Source of the DNA: Pseudoalteromonas tunicata
GTDB lineage: Bacteria; Pseudomonadota; Gammaproteobacteria; Enterobacterales; Alteromonadaceae
Assembly: GCF_002310815.1 (NCBI RefSeq)
Contig: NZ_CP011032.1
Span: forward strand, 2,768,001-2,832,000
Direction of reading: 5' to 3'
DNA length: 64,000 nucleotides
Below, piece after piece: positions 10,064 to 17,476 of the stretch (position 1 is its first letter; every line of letters begins with the position of its first letter). A program made the position numbers and the translations under genes. The notes under the pieces were generated by a model. That model had not been told where the DNA came from. It made no database searches and saw only the letters and a program-made list of their open reading frames with translations.

Positions 10064-10447
10064 TTAAGGCAATCTTAAATCTGGAGCAAATTTTTTCAAA
10101 ATAGCTGCAATTTTCTTGGGCGAAAATGGTTTAACGACAAAACCTTTTGCACCTTTATCAATGGCATCTTTGACATTTTCAACTGTAGAATGAGCCGATA
10201 CCATCACCACATTACTACTTGGTGATATATCATTAAGCTTTTCAATAATTTCCTTACCATTGCCATCAGGTAACTCGATATCTAAAAAGATAATCGAATA
10301 CTTGTTATCCTGTGTTAATTGTAAACACTGTCCAGCTGTTGATGCCTGATCTATATTATCAATCCCTAAATGCACTAATGTTTGCTGAAGAAAATTTCGT
10401 ACGGTGCCAACATCGTCAACAATTAATACAGAGAAATCTGCATCCAT
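10064..10447 (-). CDS. Orphan CheY-like response regulator (receiver domain only)
   Basis: A 127-residue single receiver domain. It has the acidic pocket at D11-D12, the phosphoacceptor D56 (IIFLDIELPDG), a conserved Ser in VVMVSAHS and the Lys in GFVVKPFSPKK. No output domain is attached and no histidine kinase is adjacent, so the partner and output are unknown. The start at 10447 follows TAGGATGAATT. Such stand-alone receivers act in chemotaxis-like or phosphorelay circuits; nothing here says which. Confidence 0.85.
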   Translation of the reverse strand: MDADFSVLIVDDVGTVRNFLQQTLVHLGIDNIDQASTAGQCLQLTQDNKYSIIFLDIELPDGNGKEIIEKLNDISPSSNVVMVSAHSTVENVKDAIDKGAKGFVVKPFSPKKIAAILKKFAPDLRLP

Positions 10448-10589
10448 AATTCATCCTATTAATTTAATTCTTATACTTGCGCTGCGGTTGTTACATGAAC
10501 TACATGAGCTATTATAGACGTTAACCAATAACTTGTGTGCTAAATTATCAGTTTACATGCTTTCAAACAGTCTAATTTAAAAAATAATT

Positions 10590-11030
10590 ATGTCCATAAA
10601 GATTAAACAGCAAAAACTTTTATCTGCCACTGAACTCAAAAAACAACAGCAGGCAAAAAAATTAAAGCAATCCGCAGACCAGATAAAGTCTGATGTTCCA
10701 AAACTCTCGCAACAAACCAGCTCAAAATCTAAGTTAGCTCTTTTAAAATTATTATTTTTAGCCCTAGTTACAGTAATAGGTTTTTTATCACCTAAACCTA
10801 GCTTAATTATTTATGAAAAATCAGGTCTCGTAGCAAAGAGTATTTACTGGCCTGGTATATTTAATCTAGAGCAAGTTATTCTTGACAGCAACCTCAAGGT
10901 AACCCTTGATAATAAAGAAGAAAATATATTTTTTTGTCATTCAAAATCTAATATTTCTGGATGCCAAAAATATCGAATCATTAAAAAAGAAGGCGTTTTA
11001 TCTGCACTGACTCATTTAACTTTGGATTAG
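10590..11030 (+). CDS. Unrecognised single-pass membrane protein with lysine-rich N-terminus
   Basis: I do not recognise this 146-residue protein. Residues 1-50 are rich in Lys, Gln and Ser (KIKQQKLLSATELKKQQQAKK), probably a cytoplasmic, partly coiled segment. Residues about 52-70 form one membrane helix (LLKLLFLALVTVIGFL). The remaining 75 or so residues would face the periplasm and contain two close cysteines (FFCHSKSNISGCQK) that could form a disulfide. It is divergent from the orphan receiver gene. The start at 10590 lacks a strong ribosome binding site. Confidence 0.55.
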   Translation: MSIKIKQQKLLSATELKKQQQAKKLKQSADQIKSDVPKLSQQTSSKSKLALLKLLFLALVTVIGFLSPKPSLIIYEKSGLVAKSIYWPGIFNLEQVILDSNLKVTLDNKEENIFFCHSKSNISGCQKYRIIKKEGVLSALTHLTLD

Positions 11031-11125
11031 AAAAACTAATAGTAAAATTTTAATTATTCTCATTTGTCGTCCGCCTAACTTTTCACCATAATAGCGCTCC
11101 AAATTATCATATCGGAAAAGGAATA

Positions 11126-11365
11126 ATGGAGCTTCTAGCTGCACAATCAATCAACTTATTAGGTCTCGCACTTTGCATTGGCGCTTTTTTTATCAATAAC
11201 GTCACGTGGCTTCGCATTGCTGCATTAGGTGGTTGTATTATTCTTTTTTTATGTTATCGCTTTGATGCGATCCCTACTGGCAATATTTCTAATATCACCC
11301 TGGTACTAATAAATGCGTTTTACTTATTCAAAGTATATACACATGGCCAACTAGATTTAGAATAA
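11126..11365 (+). CDS. Small multi-pass membrane protein (CBU_0592/YgjV-like)
   Basis: A 79-residue protein made almost entirely of three hydrophobic segments: SINLLGLALCIGAFFI, LRIAALGGCIILFLCY and NITLVLINAFYLFKVY. The pattern and length recall the small CBU_0592-type domain family of inner-membrane proteins of unknown function. That assignment is from memory and not certain. It starts at ATG 11126 after AAAAGGAATA, a good ribosome binding site. It may be transcribed alone, since 95 bp separate it from the upstream gene. Confidence 0.6.
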   Translation: MELLAAQSINLLGLALCIGAFFINNVTWLRIAALGGCIILFLCYRFDAIPTGNISNITLVLINAFYLFKVYTHGQLDLE

Positions 11366-11473
11366 ACACAGCAACAAGTACCTTATAATCAGGTTTTGCC
11401 AATAAAATAACGGCAAAACCTCGTCTCATATTTAGATAGTGGTTATAATAAGTAAAAAATTTAGAGGTGAGTT

Positions 11474-12055
11474 ATGACCATTTCTGATGACGCTTTATTT
11501 GCTGAACTTATGCAAGATGTAGTGCCCATTGAGCAGAGCTCTTTCATCCGCACAACCAAATCACTCTCGCCAACCTATGCCCAGCTAGAGAAACAAAAAG
11601 CAGCGTTGGCTGATGTTCATTTAAATCAAGATTATTTAATCCAAGAACCAGTTATCTTTGTCGACCCATACGATGAACTAACTTACAAAAAAACCGGTGT
11701 CCAAGCTGGTGTATTTAAAAATCTACGCTTAGGAAAATATCAAGTTGATGCCAGCTTAGAGCTACAATCCGTTAAACTTAATCGAGCAAAAAACACTTTA
11801 ATAAGCTTCTTAAATGAATGCCAGCAACGTAATATTCGAACGGTTTTAATTCGTCATGGCATTGGGCTTTATAATCAACCCACGGCAGCCATACTAAAAA
11901 GTTACTGTGCTAAATGGTTGGCCGAACTACCAGCTGTTCTTGCTTACTACAGCGCACAAAAGCACCATGGCGGTGTTGGTGCAACCTATGTATTGCTAAC
12001 CAAAAGCTGCGAAAAAAAACTCGAAAATAGAGAGGCACACTTTAGAAAAAGATAA
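11474..12055 (+). CDS. smrA: Smr-domain protein SmrA (putative DNA endonuclease)
   Basis: A 193-residue protein of the YdaL/SmrA family. The N-terminus (DDALFAELMQDVVPI) and the GKYQVDASLEL segment match the family opening. The Smr domain covers about residues 95-180 with RHGIG and the closing HHGGVGATYVLL motif. As in E. coli SmrA, the LDLH motif of MutS2-type Smr domains is absent (here LELQ). Smr domains nick DNA or RNA; the cellular role of SmrA is poorly defined. The start at 11474 follows TAGAGGTGAGTT. The gene ends in a terminator shared with the convergent small gene. Confidence 0.85.
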   Translation: MTISDDALFAELMQDVVPIEQSSFIRTTKSLSPTYAQLEKQKAALADVHLNQDYLIQEPVIFVDPYDELTYKKTGVQAGVFKNLRLGKYQVDASLELQSVKLNRAKNTLISFLNECQQRNIRTVLIRHGIGLYNQPTAAILKSYCAKWLAELPAVLAYYSAQKHHGGVGATYVLLTKSCEKKLENREAHFRKR

Positions 12056-12074
12056 AGCCCATCAGGGCTTTATT
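12054..12074. terminator. Short bidirectional terminator between smrA and the convergent small ORF
   Basis: The stem AAAGCCC / GGGCTTT has a 4-base ATCA loop and overlaps the stop codons of both converging genes. It is short but correctly placed. Confidence 0.6.
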
Positions 12075-12207
12075 TAGTTTGAATAGTCACAACGCTTATA
12101 TCTGTACTTTGCGCTGAAGCTTGATTGAACCAAGCAGAAATAGCCAATACTGCAACAGCTAAAGCAACGGAACTTAGTTTAACCCCACGGCTCGCAGATC
12201 GCTGCAT
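12070..12207 (-). CDS. Small secreted protein (45 residues), unrecognised
   Basis: A 45-codon reading frame from ATG 12207. CAATTGGGGGAGTT stands just before the start and gives a strong ribosome binding site. The product has a basic N-terminus (MQRSASRGVK), a hydrophobic core (LSSVALAVAVLAISAWF) and a likely signal-peptidase cut after QASA. That leaves only about 13 mature residues, QSTDISVVTIQTK. It could instead stay anchored by the core helix. It converges on smrA and ends in the shared terminator. No family is recognised. The support is the start signal, the signal peptide and the terminator. Confidence 0.5.
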   Translation of the reverse strand: MQRSASRGVKLSSVALAVAVLAISAWFNQASAQSTDISVVTIQTK

Positions 12208-12329
12208 AACTCCCCCAATTGAATTTATTATTAGTTATTATTGGAATCTTTATTATTGTTATTCGCACATTTATTGTACGAACAGCAGTCTAGCTAACTT
12301 TATAATTTTTAACAATACATTTACAGAAA

Positions 12330-13247
12330 TTAATATCCATTTTTTCGATTAATACAATTAATTAGCGCATTTCCAGATTGACTGCGTTGATAATTATCTG
12401 CAATTTGCGCCACAACGGTATTGATATCGGTCAAAGCCGATGCATGGGGTGTAATTGTTATTTGTTTACAACGCCAAAATGGATGATCCGCGGGCAATGG
12501 TTCGATAGTAAATACATCTAAAATAGCGTGGCTTATTGTTTGTTTTTGCAGCGCAACAAATAAATCATCTTCAATTAAATGCTTACCACGTCCAACATTG
12601 ATTAATACACTATGGTTTGGCATGACACTAAATAATTGCTGATTTAAGACTCCTTGAGTTTTTATTGTCAGTGGCAACAGACAAACTAAATAATCCGACT
12701 CTGACGCCATGCTTAACAATCCCTCATCGCCATAAAAACAAGTCACAGTTTGATGATTTTTTTCATTTTTAGACCATGCGCTCACAACAAAATTATTTTC
12801 CACCAATACTTCTGCTACTTTTTGTCCTAATTGACCAAATCCTAAAATCCCTACTCTACGCCCTTGATGGGCTCGTTTAGGATACCAATGTGCGCCTTGC
12901 TGCTGCTGTAAATACTGAGACACCCGCAACTTATACGCCAAAATATGGCCAAGCACATATTCAGCCATATCGTGTGCCAGCATCGAATCGACGATACGGG
13001 CAATCGGCACATCAGGCACGGCATCACTCAATAAACCATCCACTCCAGCGCCAAAAGACGATATTGCTCTCACATTTGGCAGCTGCTGCCAAATATCTTC
13101 TGGCGGCAACCAAGCTAATACAAACGTTACCGCGTCAAAATCTTGCACGTTAGGCCAAACTTCAATGGTTTCGCCGGGTAATAACTCAAATAACTTTTGT
13201 TCTAACTTGGTGGTATCGCGATTGGGGATCACAATTAATAAGCTCAT
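12330..13247 (-). CDS. ghrA: D-2-hydroxyacid dehydrogenase, glyoxylate/hydroxypyruvate reductase A type
   Basis: A 305-residue NAD(P)-dependent reductase of 2-oxoacids. The Rossmann motif is GILGFGQLGQKVAEVL. The catalytic Arg lies in LINVGRGKHL, a Glu in FTIEPLP and the His in ITITPHASA. Size and pattern fit the GhrA branch, which acts on glyoxylate and hydroxypyruvate, but the exact substrate is inferred. I chose ATG 13247 (MSLLIVIPN) because ACAGGAAT lies just upstream; the frame extends five codons further. It is divergent from the PlcP gene. The first heptamer of that gene's Pho-box array lies 9-15 bp upstream of this start codon. Confidence 0.8.
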   Translation of the reverse strand: MSLLIVIPNRDTTKLEQKLFELLPGETIEVWPNVQDFDAVTFVLAWLPPEDIWQQLPNVRAISSFGAGVDGLLSDAVPDVPIARIVDSMLAHDMAEYVLGHILAYKLRVSQYLQQQQGAHWYPKRAHQGRRVGILGFGQLGQKVAEVLVENNFVVSAWSKNEKNHQTVTCFYGDEGLLSMASESDYLVCLLPLTIKTQGVLNQQLFSVMPNHSVLINVGRGKHLIEDDLFVALQKQTISHAILDVFTIEPLPADHPFWRCKQITITPHASALTDINTVVAQIADNYQRSQSGNALINCINRKNGY

Positions 13248-13255
13248 ATTTATTC

Positions 13256-13311
13256 CTGTCATTAAAGCATCATGGTTTCATCATTGCTTTGTCACCAAGG
13301 CTTTTTACTTT
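13256..13311 (+). promoter_or_regulatory. Pho-box array and -10 element upstream of the PlcP-type gene
   Basis: Four heptamers stand on an exact 11-bp period: CTGTCAT (13256), GCATCAT (13267), TCATCAT (13278) and TTGTCAC (13289). PhoB binds CTGTCAT-like direct repeats spaced by 4 bp, so period and sequence both fit. Ten bases after the last heptamer comes TACTTT (13306-13311), a plausible -10 with no separate -35, as in PhoB-dependent promoters. The same layout recurs before olsF. Confidence 0.75.
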
Positions 13312-13349
13312 TAAATCATACTGAGTTTGACTAACAAGGTACCCGTGTA

Positions 13350-14138
13350 ATGGATAAAACACTCAAAGTAAAAAGTCTCTTTATCTCCGATTTACACTTA
13401 GGCTATAAAGATTGTAAAGCAAACTATTTGCTCGATATGTTAAAACATATCCAACCTGAAGTCCTCTATCTGGTTGGTGATATCATTGATTTTCAATCCC
13501 TTAAAAACAAGCTTTACTGGCCTAATAGCCATTATGAAGTACTGCAACAATTCATTGCTATGCAACAACAAGGCTGTAAAGTTATTTATATTCCCGGTAA
13601 TCATGATGCCTCAGTTCGGCGCTACGCTAATCATTTTTTTGCAGGGATCGAAATAAAACAACAAGTCATTTTTCAAAGCCTTTCAGGTAAACGATTTTTA
13701 GTCTGTCATGGCGATATTTTTGATGCCGAAGTCTGCCTCGGAAAATGGCAAGCACGTTTAGGTGATGTCCTCTATGATTTATTATTATTTTTAAACCGTT
13801 GGTATAACAAAGCTCGAAGATTACTTGGCTTAGAATATTTATCGTTAGCGGCTTACATCAAATCGAAAATCAGTGGCGCCACATTAGCTATTAGCCGCTA
13901 TCAAGATGCCGCCTTAAAATACGCAAAAAAACAAAATCTTGATGGCGTGATTTGCGGCCATATTCACAGCGCCGAAATTGTTTATAAACATCAAATGATA
14001 TACATCAACGATGGTGACTGGATAGAAAGCTGCACTGCCTTTGTTGAACATCACGATGCAAGCATGGAACTTATTTTTTGGACTGAACAACAAAAAAGTA
14101 TCGAAAAAATCAGTTCGAACGTCGTTCATGCCGCTTAA
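13350..14138 (+). CDS. plcP: PlcP-type metallophosphoesterase (phospholipase C-like)
   Basis: A 262-residue calcineurin-like phosphoesterase. The metal-binding motifs are all present: SDLHLG, GDIIDF, PGNHD, CHGDIFD and GHIHSAE. The sequence pattern (YLVGDIID, INDGDWIESCTAFVEH) fits the COG2908 branch containing Sinorhizobium PlcP, which strips headgroups from membrane phospholipids during phosphate starvation. Automatic annotation often calls this branch UDP-2,3-diacylglucosamine diphosphatase (LpxH). Two facts favour PlcP: the Pho-box array upstream and the ornithine-lipid synthase gene just downstream. Diacylglycerol and phosphate would be its products. The start at 13350 follows AAGGT. Confidence 0.8.
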   Translation: MDKTLKVKSLFISDLHLGYKDCKANYLLDMLKHIQPEVLYLVGDIIDFQSLKNKLYWPNSHYEVLQQFIAMQQQGCKVIYIPGNHDASVRRYANHFFAGIEIKQQVIFQSLSGKRFLVCHGDIFDAEVCLGKWQARLGDVLYDLLLFLNRWYNKARRLLGLEYLSLAAYIKSKISGATLAISRYQDAALKYAKKQNLDGVICGHIHSAEIVYKHQMIYINDGDWIESCTAFVEHHDASMELIFWTEQQKSIEKISSNVVHAA

Positions 14139-14145
14139 TTTCACC

Positions 14146-14212
14146 CTGACAATTTAGCGTCTTAAAACTGTCATTTTTTTAACGCTAATTTGTCACAGCC
14201 TCTTTTTAATCT
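14146..14212 (+). promoter_or_regulatory. Pho-box array and -10 element upstream of olsF
   Basis: Heptamers on an 11-bp period: CTGACAA (14146), GCGTCTT (14157), CTGTCAT (14168), TTAACGC (14179, weak) and TTGTCAC (14190). Ten bases after the last one is TAATCT (14207-14212), a -10-like hexamer. The final TTGTCAC and the 10-bp spacing are identical to the array upstream of plcP. This would give olsF its own PhoB-dependent promoter in addition to read-through. Confidence 0.7.
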
Positions 14213-14242
14213 TGCTGTAACTAGATTGTTTTTGAGGTTACT

Positions 14243-15967
14243 ATGATTAATGTCGAAAATGTCGTGGAAAATAATCTTCCACAATTAAACAACTCACCAA
14301 AATTAAAAAGCATCGTCACTAAAGGGCTTGGTTACTTATTGCATGAGCAAGAGTTTGTAAACTTCGCAGCCCAGTATCCGCACCTCAAAGGCATTGAATT
14401 TGTTGAGCAAGTCCTTGAAGAACTTGAATTTAAGACTCGCTTTAACCCCCAACAAATCGACAACATTCCAACTGAAGGTAAGGTAGTGATTGTTTCAAAT
14501 CACCCTATTGGTTCCTTAGATGCCTTAGCATTGATAAACCTTCTTCATCAAGTTCGTAAAGACATTAAGGTCGTTGCAAATCGCATGTTGATGGCGATTG
14601 AGCCAATGCACAACTTATTATTACCCGTTAATAATCTTTCTGGAAATAGTAAAAAGCGAGAGCTTGCAAATATCAGCCAACATTTAAAAAATGAAGGGGC
14701 TCTGCTTATTTTTCCTGCGGGAGAAGTCTCACGCCTAAGCCCAACCGGCATTAAAGACGGCACTTGGAACAGTGGTTTTTTACGCTTTGCCAGTAAATGT
14801 CACGCACCCATTTTGCCAATTCAAATTATAGCCAAAAACAGCCCGCTTTTTTATGGCACTTCAATGATTTACAAACCGCTTGCAAGCTTATTATTAGTGC
14901 AAGAAATGTTTAAGCAACGCCATAAATCCCTTGAGTTTGAAATTGGCTCTCCCATCGCACCAGAAGCTTACACACTCGATAATGTCAGTGATAAAGTGGT
15001 TGCAGAGTTAATAAAAAAACAACTGTATAGACTCAATAGCAAAAAAGAATTGCCATTTAAAACTCAAAATCCAATTGCGCAACCAGAGTGCCGCAAAAGC
15101 TTAAAACAAGCGATTGAAGCCACTGAATTATTGGGCATGACCCAAGATAAAATGCAAATTCGACTGTATCGTTATGATGGCAGCTCCCCTATTTTTAGAG
15201 AGCTAGGTCGGTTGCGTGAAATTGCTTTTCGTGCGGTAGGTGAAGGGACAGGTAAACGTCGTGACATTGATAAATATGATATGACTTATCAGCATTTAGT
15301 ATTGTGGGATAACGACCAGTTAGAAATTGTTGGCGCCTACCGATTAGCAGATGCCGATACCATTACCGAAAAAGAAGGCCATGATGGCCTCTATACTGCA
15401 AGCTTATTTAACTACCTACCGACAATGCAGCCTTATTTTGCTCAAGGATTAGAGCTGGGCCGCAGCTTCGTACAACCTAAATATTGGGGTAAACGAAGTC
15501 TAGATTATTTATGGTACGGAATTGGGGCATTTATTACTCGCTACCCTAAATATCGCTACCTGTTTGGCCCGGTGAGTATTTCCAATAGCTTACCAATGAC
15601 AGCTAAATCGCTGTTGGTTTACTACTACCAACATTATTTTCCAGCCGCAAATACTTTAGCCCAACCACAATGTCCATTCATCTCCGATGCTAATCAACAA
15701 GCTGAATTTGAAGGGATTTTTGTTGGTAATGATGCCAAAGCAGACTTTGTAACGTTAAAGCATTTACTGGCCAATATGGGCGTACAAATACCGACGTTAT
15801 TAAAACAATATTCTGATTTATGCCACGATAACGGTGTTCAGTTTTTAAGTTTCAGCGTCGACCCTGAATTTAACTACTGCGTAGATGGTTTAGTTCTAGT
15901 TGACCTAGAGGCGCTAAAAGAGCAAAAAATAAAACGCTATTTAGCAGTACATCAAACCTCTCATTAA
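14243..15967 (+). CDS. olsF: Bifunctional ornithine-lipid synthase OlsF (acyltransferase fusion)
   Basis: A 574-residue fusion of two acyltransferases. The N-terminal half is a PlsC-type O-acyltransferase (VSNHPIGSLDAL as the H-x4-D box; FPAGEVSR further on). The C-terminal half is a GNAT-like N-acyltransferase of the OlsB type (REIAFRAVGEGTGKRRDIDKYD; GAYRLADAD; LELGRSFVQP). This order matches OlsF of Serratia, where the C-terminal part N-acylates ornithine and the N-terminal part adds the second acyl chain. The product is a phosphorus-free ornithine lipid. The start at 14243 follows TTTGAGGTT. It lies 104 bp after the PlcP gene with its own Pho-box array. Substrate is inferred from family. 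Confidence 0.88.
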   Translation: MINVENVVENNLPQLNNSPKLKSIVTKGLGYLLHEQEFVNFAAQYPHLKGIEFVEQVLEELEFKTRFNPQQIDNIPTEGKVVIVSNHPIGSLDALALINLLHQVRKDIKVVANRMLMAIEPMHNLLLPVNNLSGNSKKRELANISQHLKNEGALLIFPAGEVSRLSPTGIKDGTWNSGFLRFASKCHAPILPIQIIAKNSPLFYGTSMIYKPLASLLLVQEMFKQRHKSLEFEIGSPIAPEAYTLDNVSDKVVAELIKKQLYRLNSKKELPFKTQNPIAQPECRKSLKQAIEATELLGMTQDKMQIRLYRYDGSSPIFRELGRLREIAFRAVGEGTGKRRDIDKYDMTYQHLVLWDNDQLEIVGAYRLADADTITEKEGHDGLYTASLFNYLPTMQPYFAQGLELGRSFVQPKYWGKRSLDYLWYGIGAFITRYPKYRYLFGPVSISNSLPMTAKSLLVYYYQHYFPAANTLAQPQCPFISDANQQAEFEGIFVGNDAKADFVTLKHLLANMGVQIPTLLKQYSDLCHDNGVQFLSFSVDPEFNYCVDGLVLVDLEALKEQKIKRYLAVHQTSH

Positions 15968-15989
15968 TAAAAAAATAGTTTCGAAAAAT

Positions 15990-16017
15990 AAATAGGCCGC
16001 TAAATAGCGGCCTATTT
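15990..16017. terminator. Bidirectional terminator between olsF and dapE
   Basis: The long stem AAATAGGCCGCTA / TAGCGGCCTATTT has a 2-base apex, with A/T-rich flanks on both sides. It sits between the two converging stop codons. Confidence 0.9.
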
Positions 16018-16027
16018 ATTTATAAAT

Positions 16028-17197
16028 TTAAGCCCGTAAAGCCCGATGCAAAAAATCACAATAGATTGCGGTTAACTCTTCAAGCTCATGTAAAGCAACA
16101 CGTTCATTTACTTGATGAATCGAGAAGTTTCTTAAGCCAAACTCAAATACTTGCGTACTTTCTGCTGAAAAAAAGCGACCATCAGAAGTGCCACCGGAGG
16201 TACTTAAAGCGGGGTATATTTGACAGCACTGCACTATGCTTGCTTCAAGTAACTGCATATAATCAACACCATTAAGCTTAGCTCCACCATTATAATAAGC
16301 TTCACAAGGACGCTGCCATGTGAGTTGATAATTTATAGCGCACTTTCCTACCGCTTGATTAATTAACCAGTGAATATCATTACTTTGATAGCTATGGCTG
16401 TAACGAATATTAAAACGTAATTCAGCAACAGCGGGCACTAAATTATCAAAAGGATTTGGCACATTTAAATCTGTGATCTGTAAAGAGGTTTTAGACCCTT
16501 CATTATCTTTTTGCCAATCAATTGCCAATAACTGCTGCATTACTTCACTTATTTGGTGCGCGGCATTAGAAGCAAGCTCCGGATAAGCAACATGTCCCGC
16601 TTTTCCATAAACCGCTAAATGGCCAGATAACGCACCTCGACGACCATTTTTGATAGTATCGCCAATTTTATTTTCACAGCTAGGTTCACCGACTAGGCAT
16701 GCGTCTAAGGTAATACCTTGCTCGGCTAAATGTGCCAGCATCATTTTAGTTCCAAATTCAGCTTCCCCTTCCTCATCACTGGTAATGAGCCAATAAAAGC
16801 TGCCAGATTGAGGATAAGGTTGAGCTAACCATAACTCGCATGCGCGAAGCATGGCTGCAATGGCCCCTTTCATATCAGCAGCGCCTCTGCCATATATGTG
16901 TTGATCAATAATTTGGCCGCTAAAAGGTTCGCTATACCAGCCTTTGTTATTTGCAGGTACAACATCAACATGCCCGCAAAAACCAATATTTGGCCCTTCG
17001 CCAAATGTTCGTTTAGCAATAAAGTTTCTTACTCCTTCTTGCTCAAGCCATGTTATTTCAAAATCTAACAAGACAAGTTTTTCAGATAACCAAGCTAAAG
17101 CTCCAGCGTCATTTGGAGTAATTGATTTAAACTGGATAAGTTGCTGTAAATAACGTGCAACTTCGCTACATGGCAGCTGAGATTGTATTGACTGCAT
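16028..17197 (-). CDS. dapE: Succinyl-diaminopimelate desuccinylase
   Basis: An M20-family zinc amidohydrolase that releases LL-diaminopimelate in lysine and peptidoglycan precursor synthesis. Metal and catalytic motifs: GFCGHVDVVPA (His, Asp), GRGAADMKGA, and the catalytic Glu in SDEEGEAEFG. Near the C-terminus is TSGGTSDGRF. I chose ATG 17197 (MQSIQSQLPC), which gives 389 residues. The frame opens at a TTG at 17224, but the nine extra residues have no support. It converges on olsF. Confidence 0.9.
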   Translation of the reverse strand: MQSIQSQLPCSEVARYLQQLIQFKSITPNDAGALAWLSEKLVLLDFEITWLEQEGVRNFIAKRTFGEGPNIGFCGHVDVVPANNKGWYSEPFSGQIIDQHIYGRGAADMKGAIAAMLRACELWLAQPYPQSGSFYWLITSDEEGEAEFGTKMMLAHLAEQGITLDACLVGEPSCENKIGDTIKNGRRGALSGHLAVYGKAGHVAYPELASNAAHQISEVMQQLLAIDWQKDNEGSKTSLQITDLNVPNPFDNLVPAVAELRFNIRYSHSYQSNDIHWLINQAVGKCAINYQLTWQRPCEAYYNGGAKLNGVDYMQLLEASIVQCCQIYPALSTSGGTSDGRFFSAESTQVFEFGLRNFSIHQVNERVALHELEELTAIYCDFLHRALRA

Positions 17198-17335
17198 AAA
17201 TGAGTCACTCGCATCGATAATCAAGAAACTCTATTTAACCGAGCAAAGATGTCATTAACATGTCAATGATCAAAAATATACGAAAGTTTAATGCACACTA
17301 AACAGCAAAAAAACACCACGCTAGTGCTGAAAAAC

Positions 17336-17426
17336 TTAATCTAAATCAAGTTTTAAATTAATGACATGCCAACCTAAGAGATAACTTGATCTAGAACAGG
17401 TTTTGTTTTTTTTGACCCGCCATAAT
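17336..17426 (+). promoter_or_regulatory. Two FNR-like sites and a -10 element upstream of ompW
   Basis: TTAATCTAAATCAA (17336-17349) matches the FNR/CRP-family palindrome TTGAT-N4-ATCAA at 9 of 10 positions. TTGATCTAGAACAG (17386-17399) matches at 8 of 10. CATAAT (17421-17426) is a fair -10 with no good -35. With a start near 17433 the sites centre at about -41 and -91, a known class II plus upstream arrangement for FNR activation. The remaining gap between dapE and ompW shows no gene. Confidence 0.5.
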
Positions 17427-17476
17427 AGCGCCATACCAACGAATACAGACAAAGATTAAAACCTCGGAGAACCAAT

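Noticed and set aside
12125..12352. Forward 75-codon open frame between smrA and the ghrA-like gene
   Set aside because: It has no ribosome binding site and a composition unlike a protein. It lies opposite the better-supported reverse 45-codon gene and runs into the end of the ghrA-like gene.
13350..14138. Annotation of the phosphoesterase as LpxH (UDP-2,3-diacylglucosamine diphosphatase)
   Set aside because: The motifs are shared by the whole branch, but the sequence pattern fits the PlcP side better. The Pho-box array and the adjacent olsF gene also argue for phospholipid turnover. LpxH cannot be excluded without a tree.
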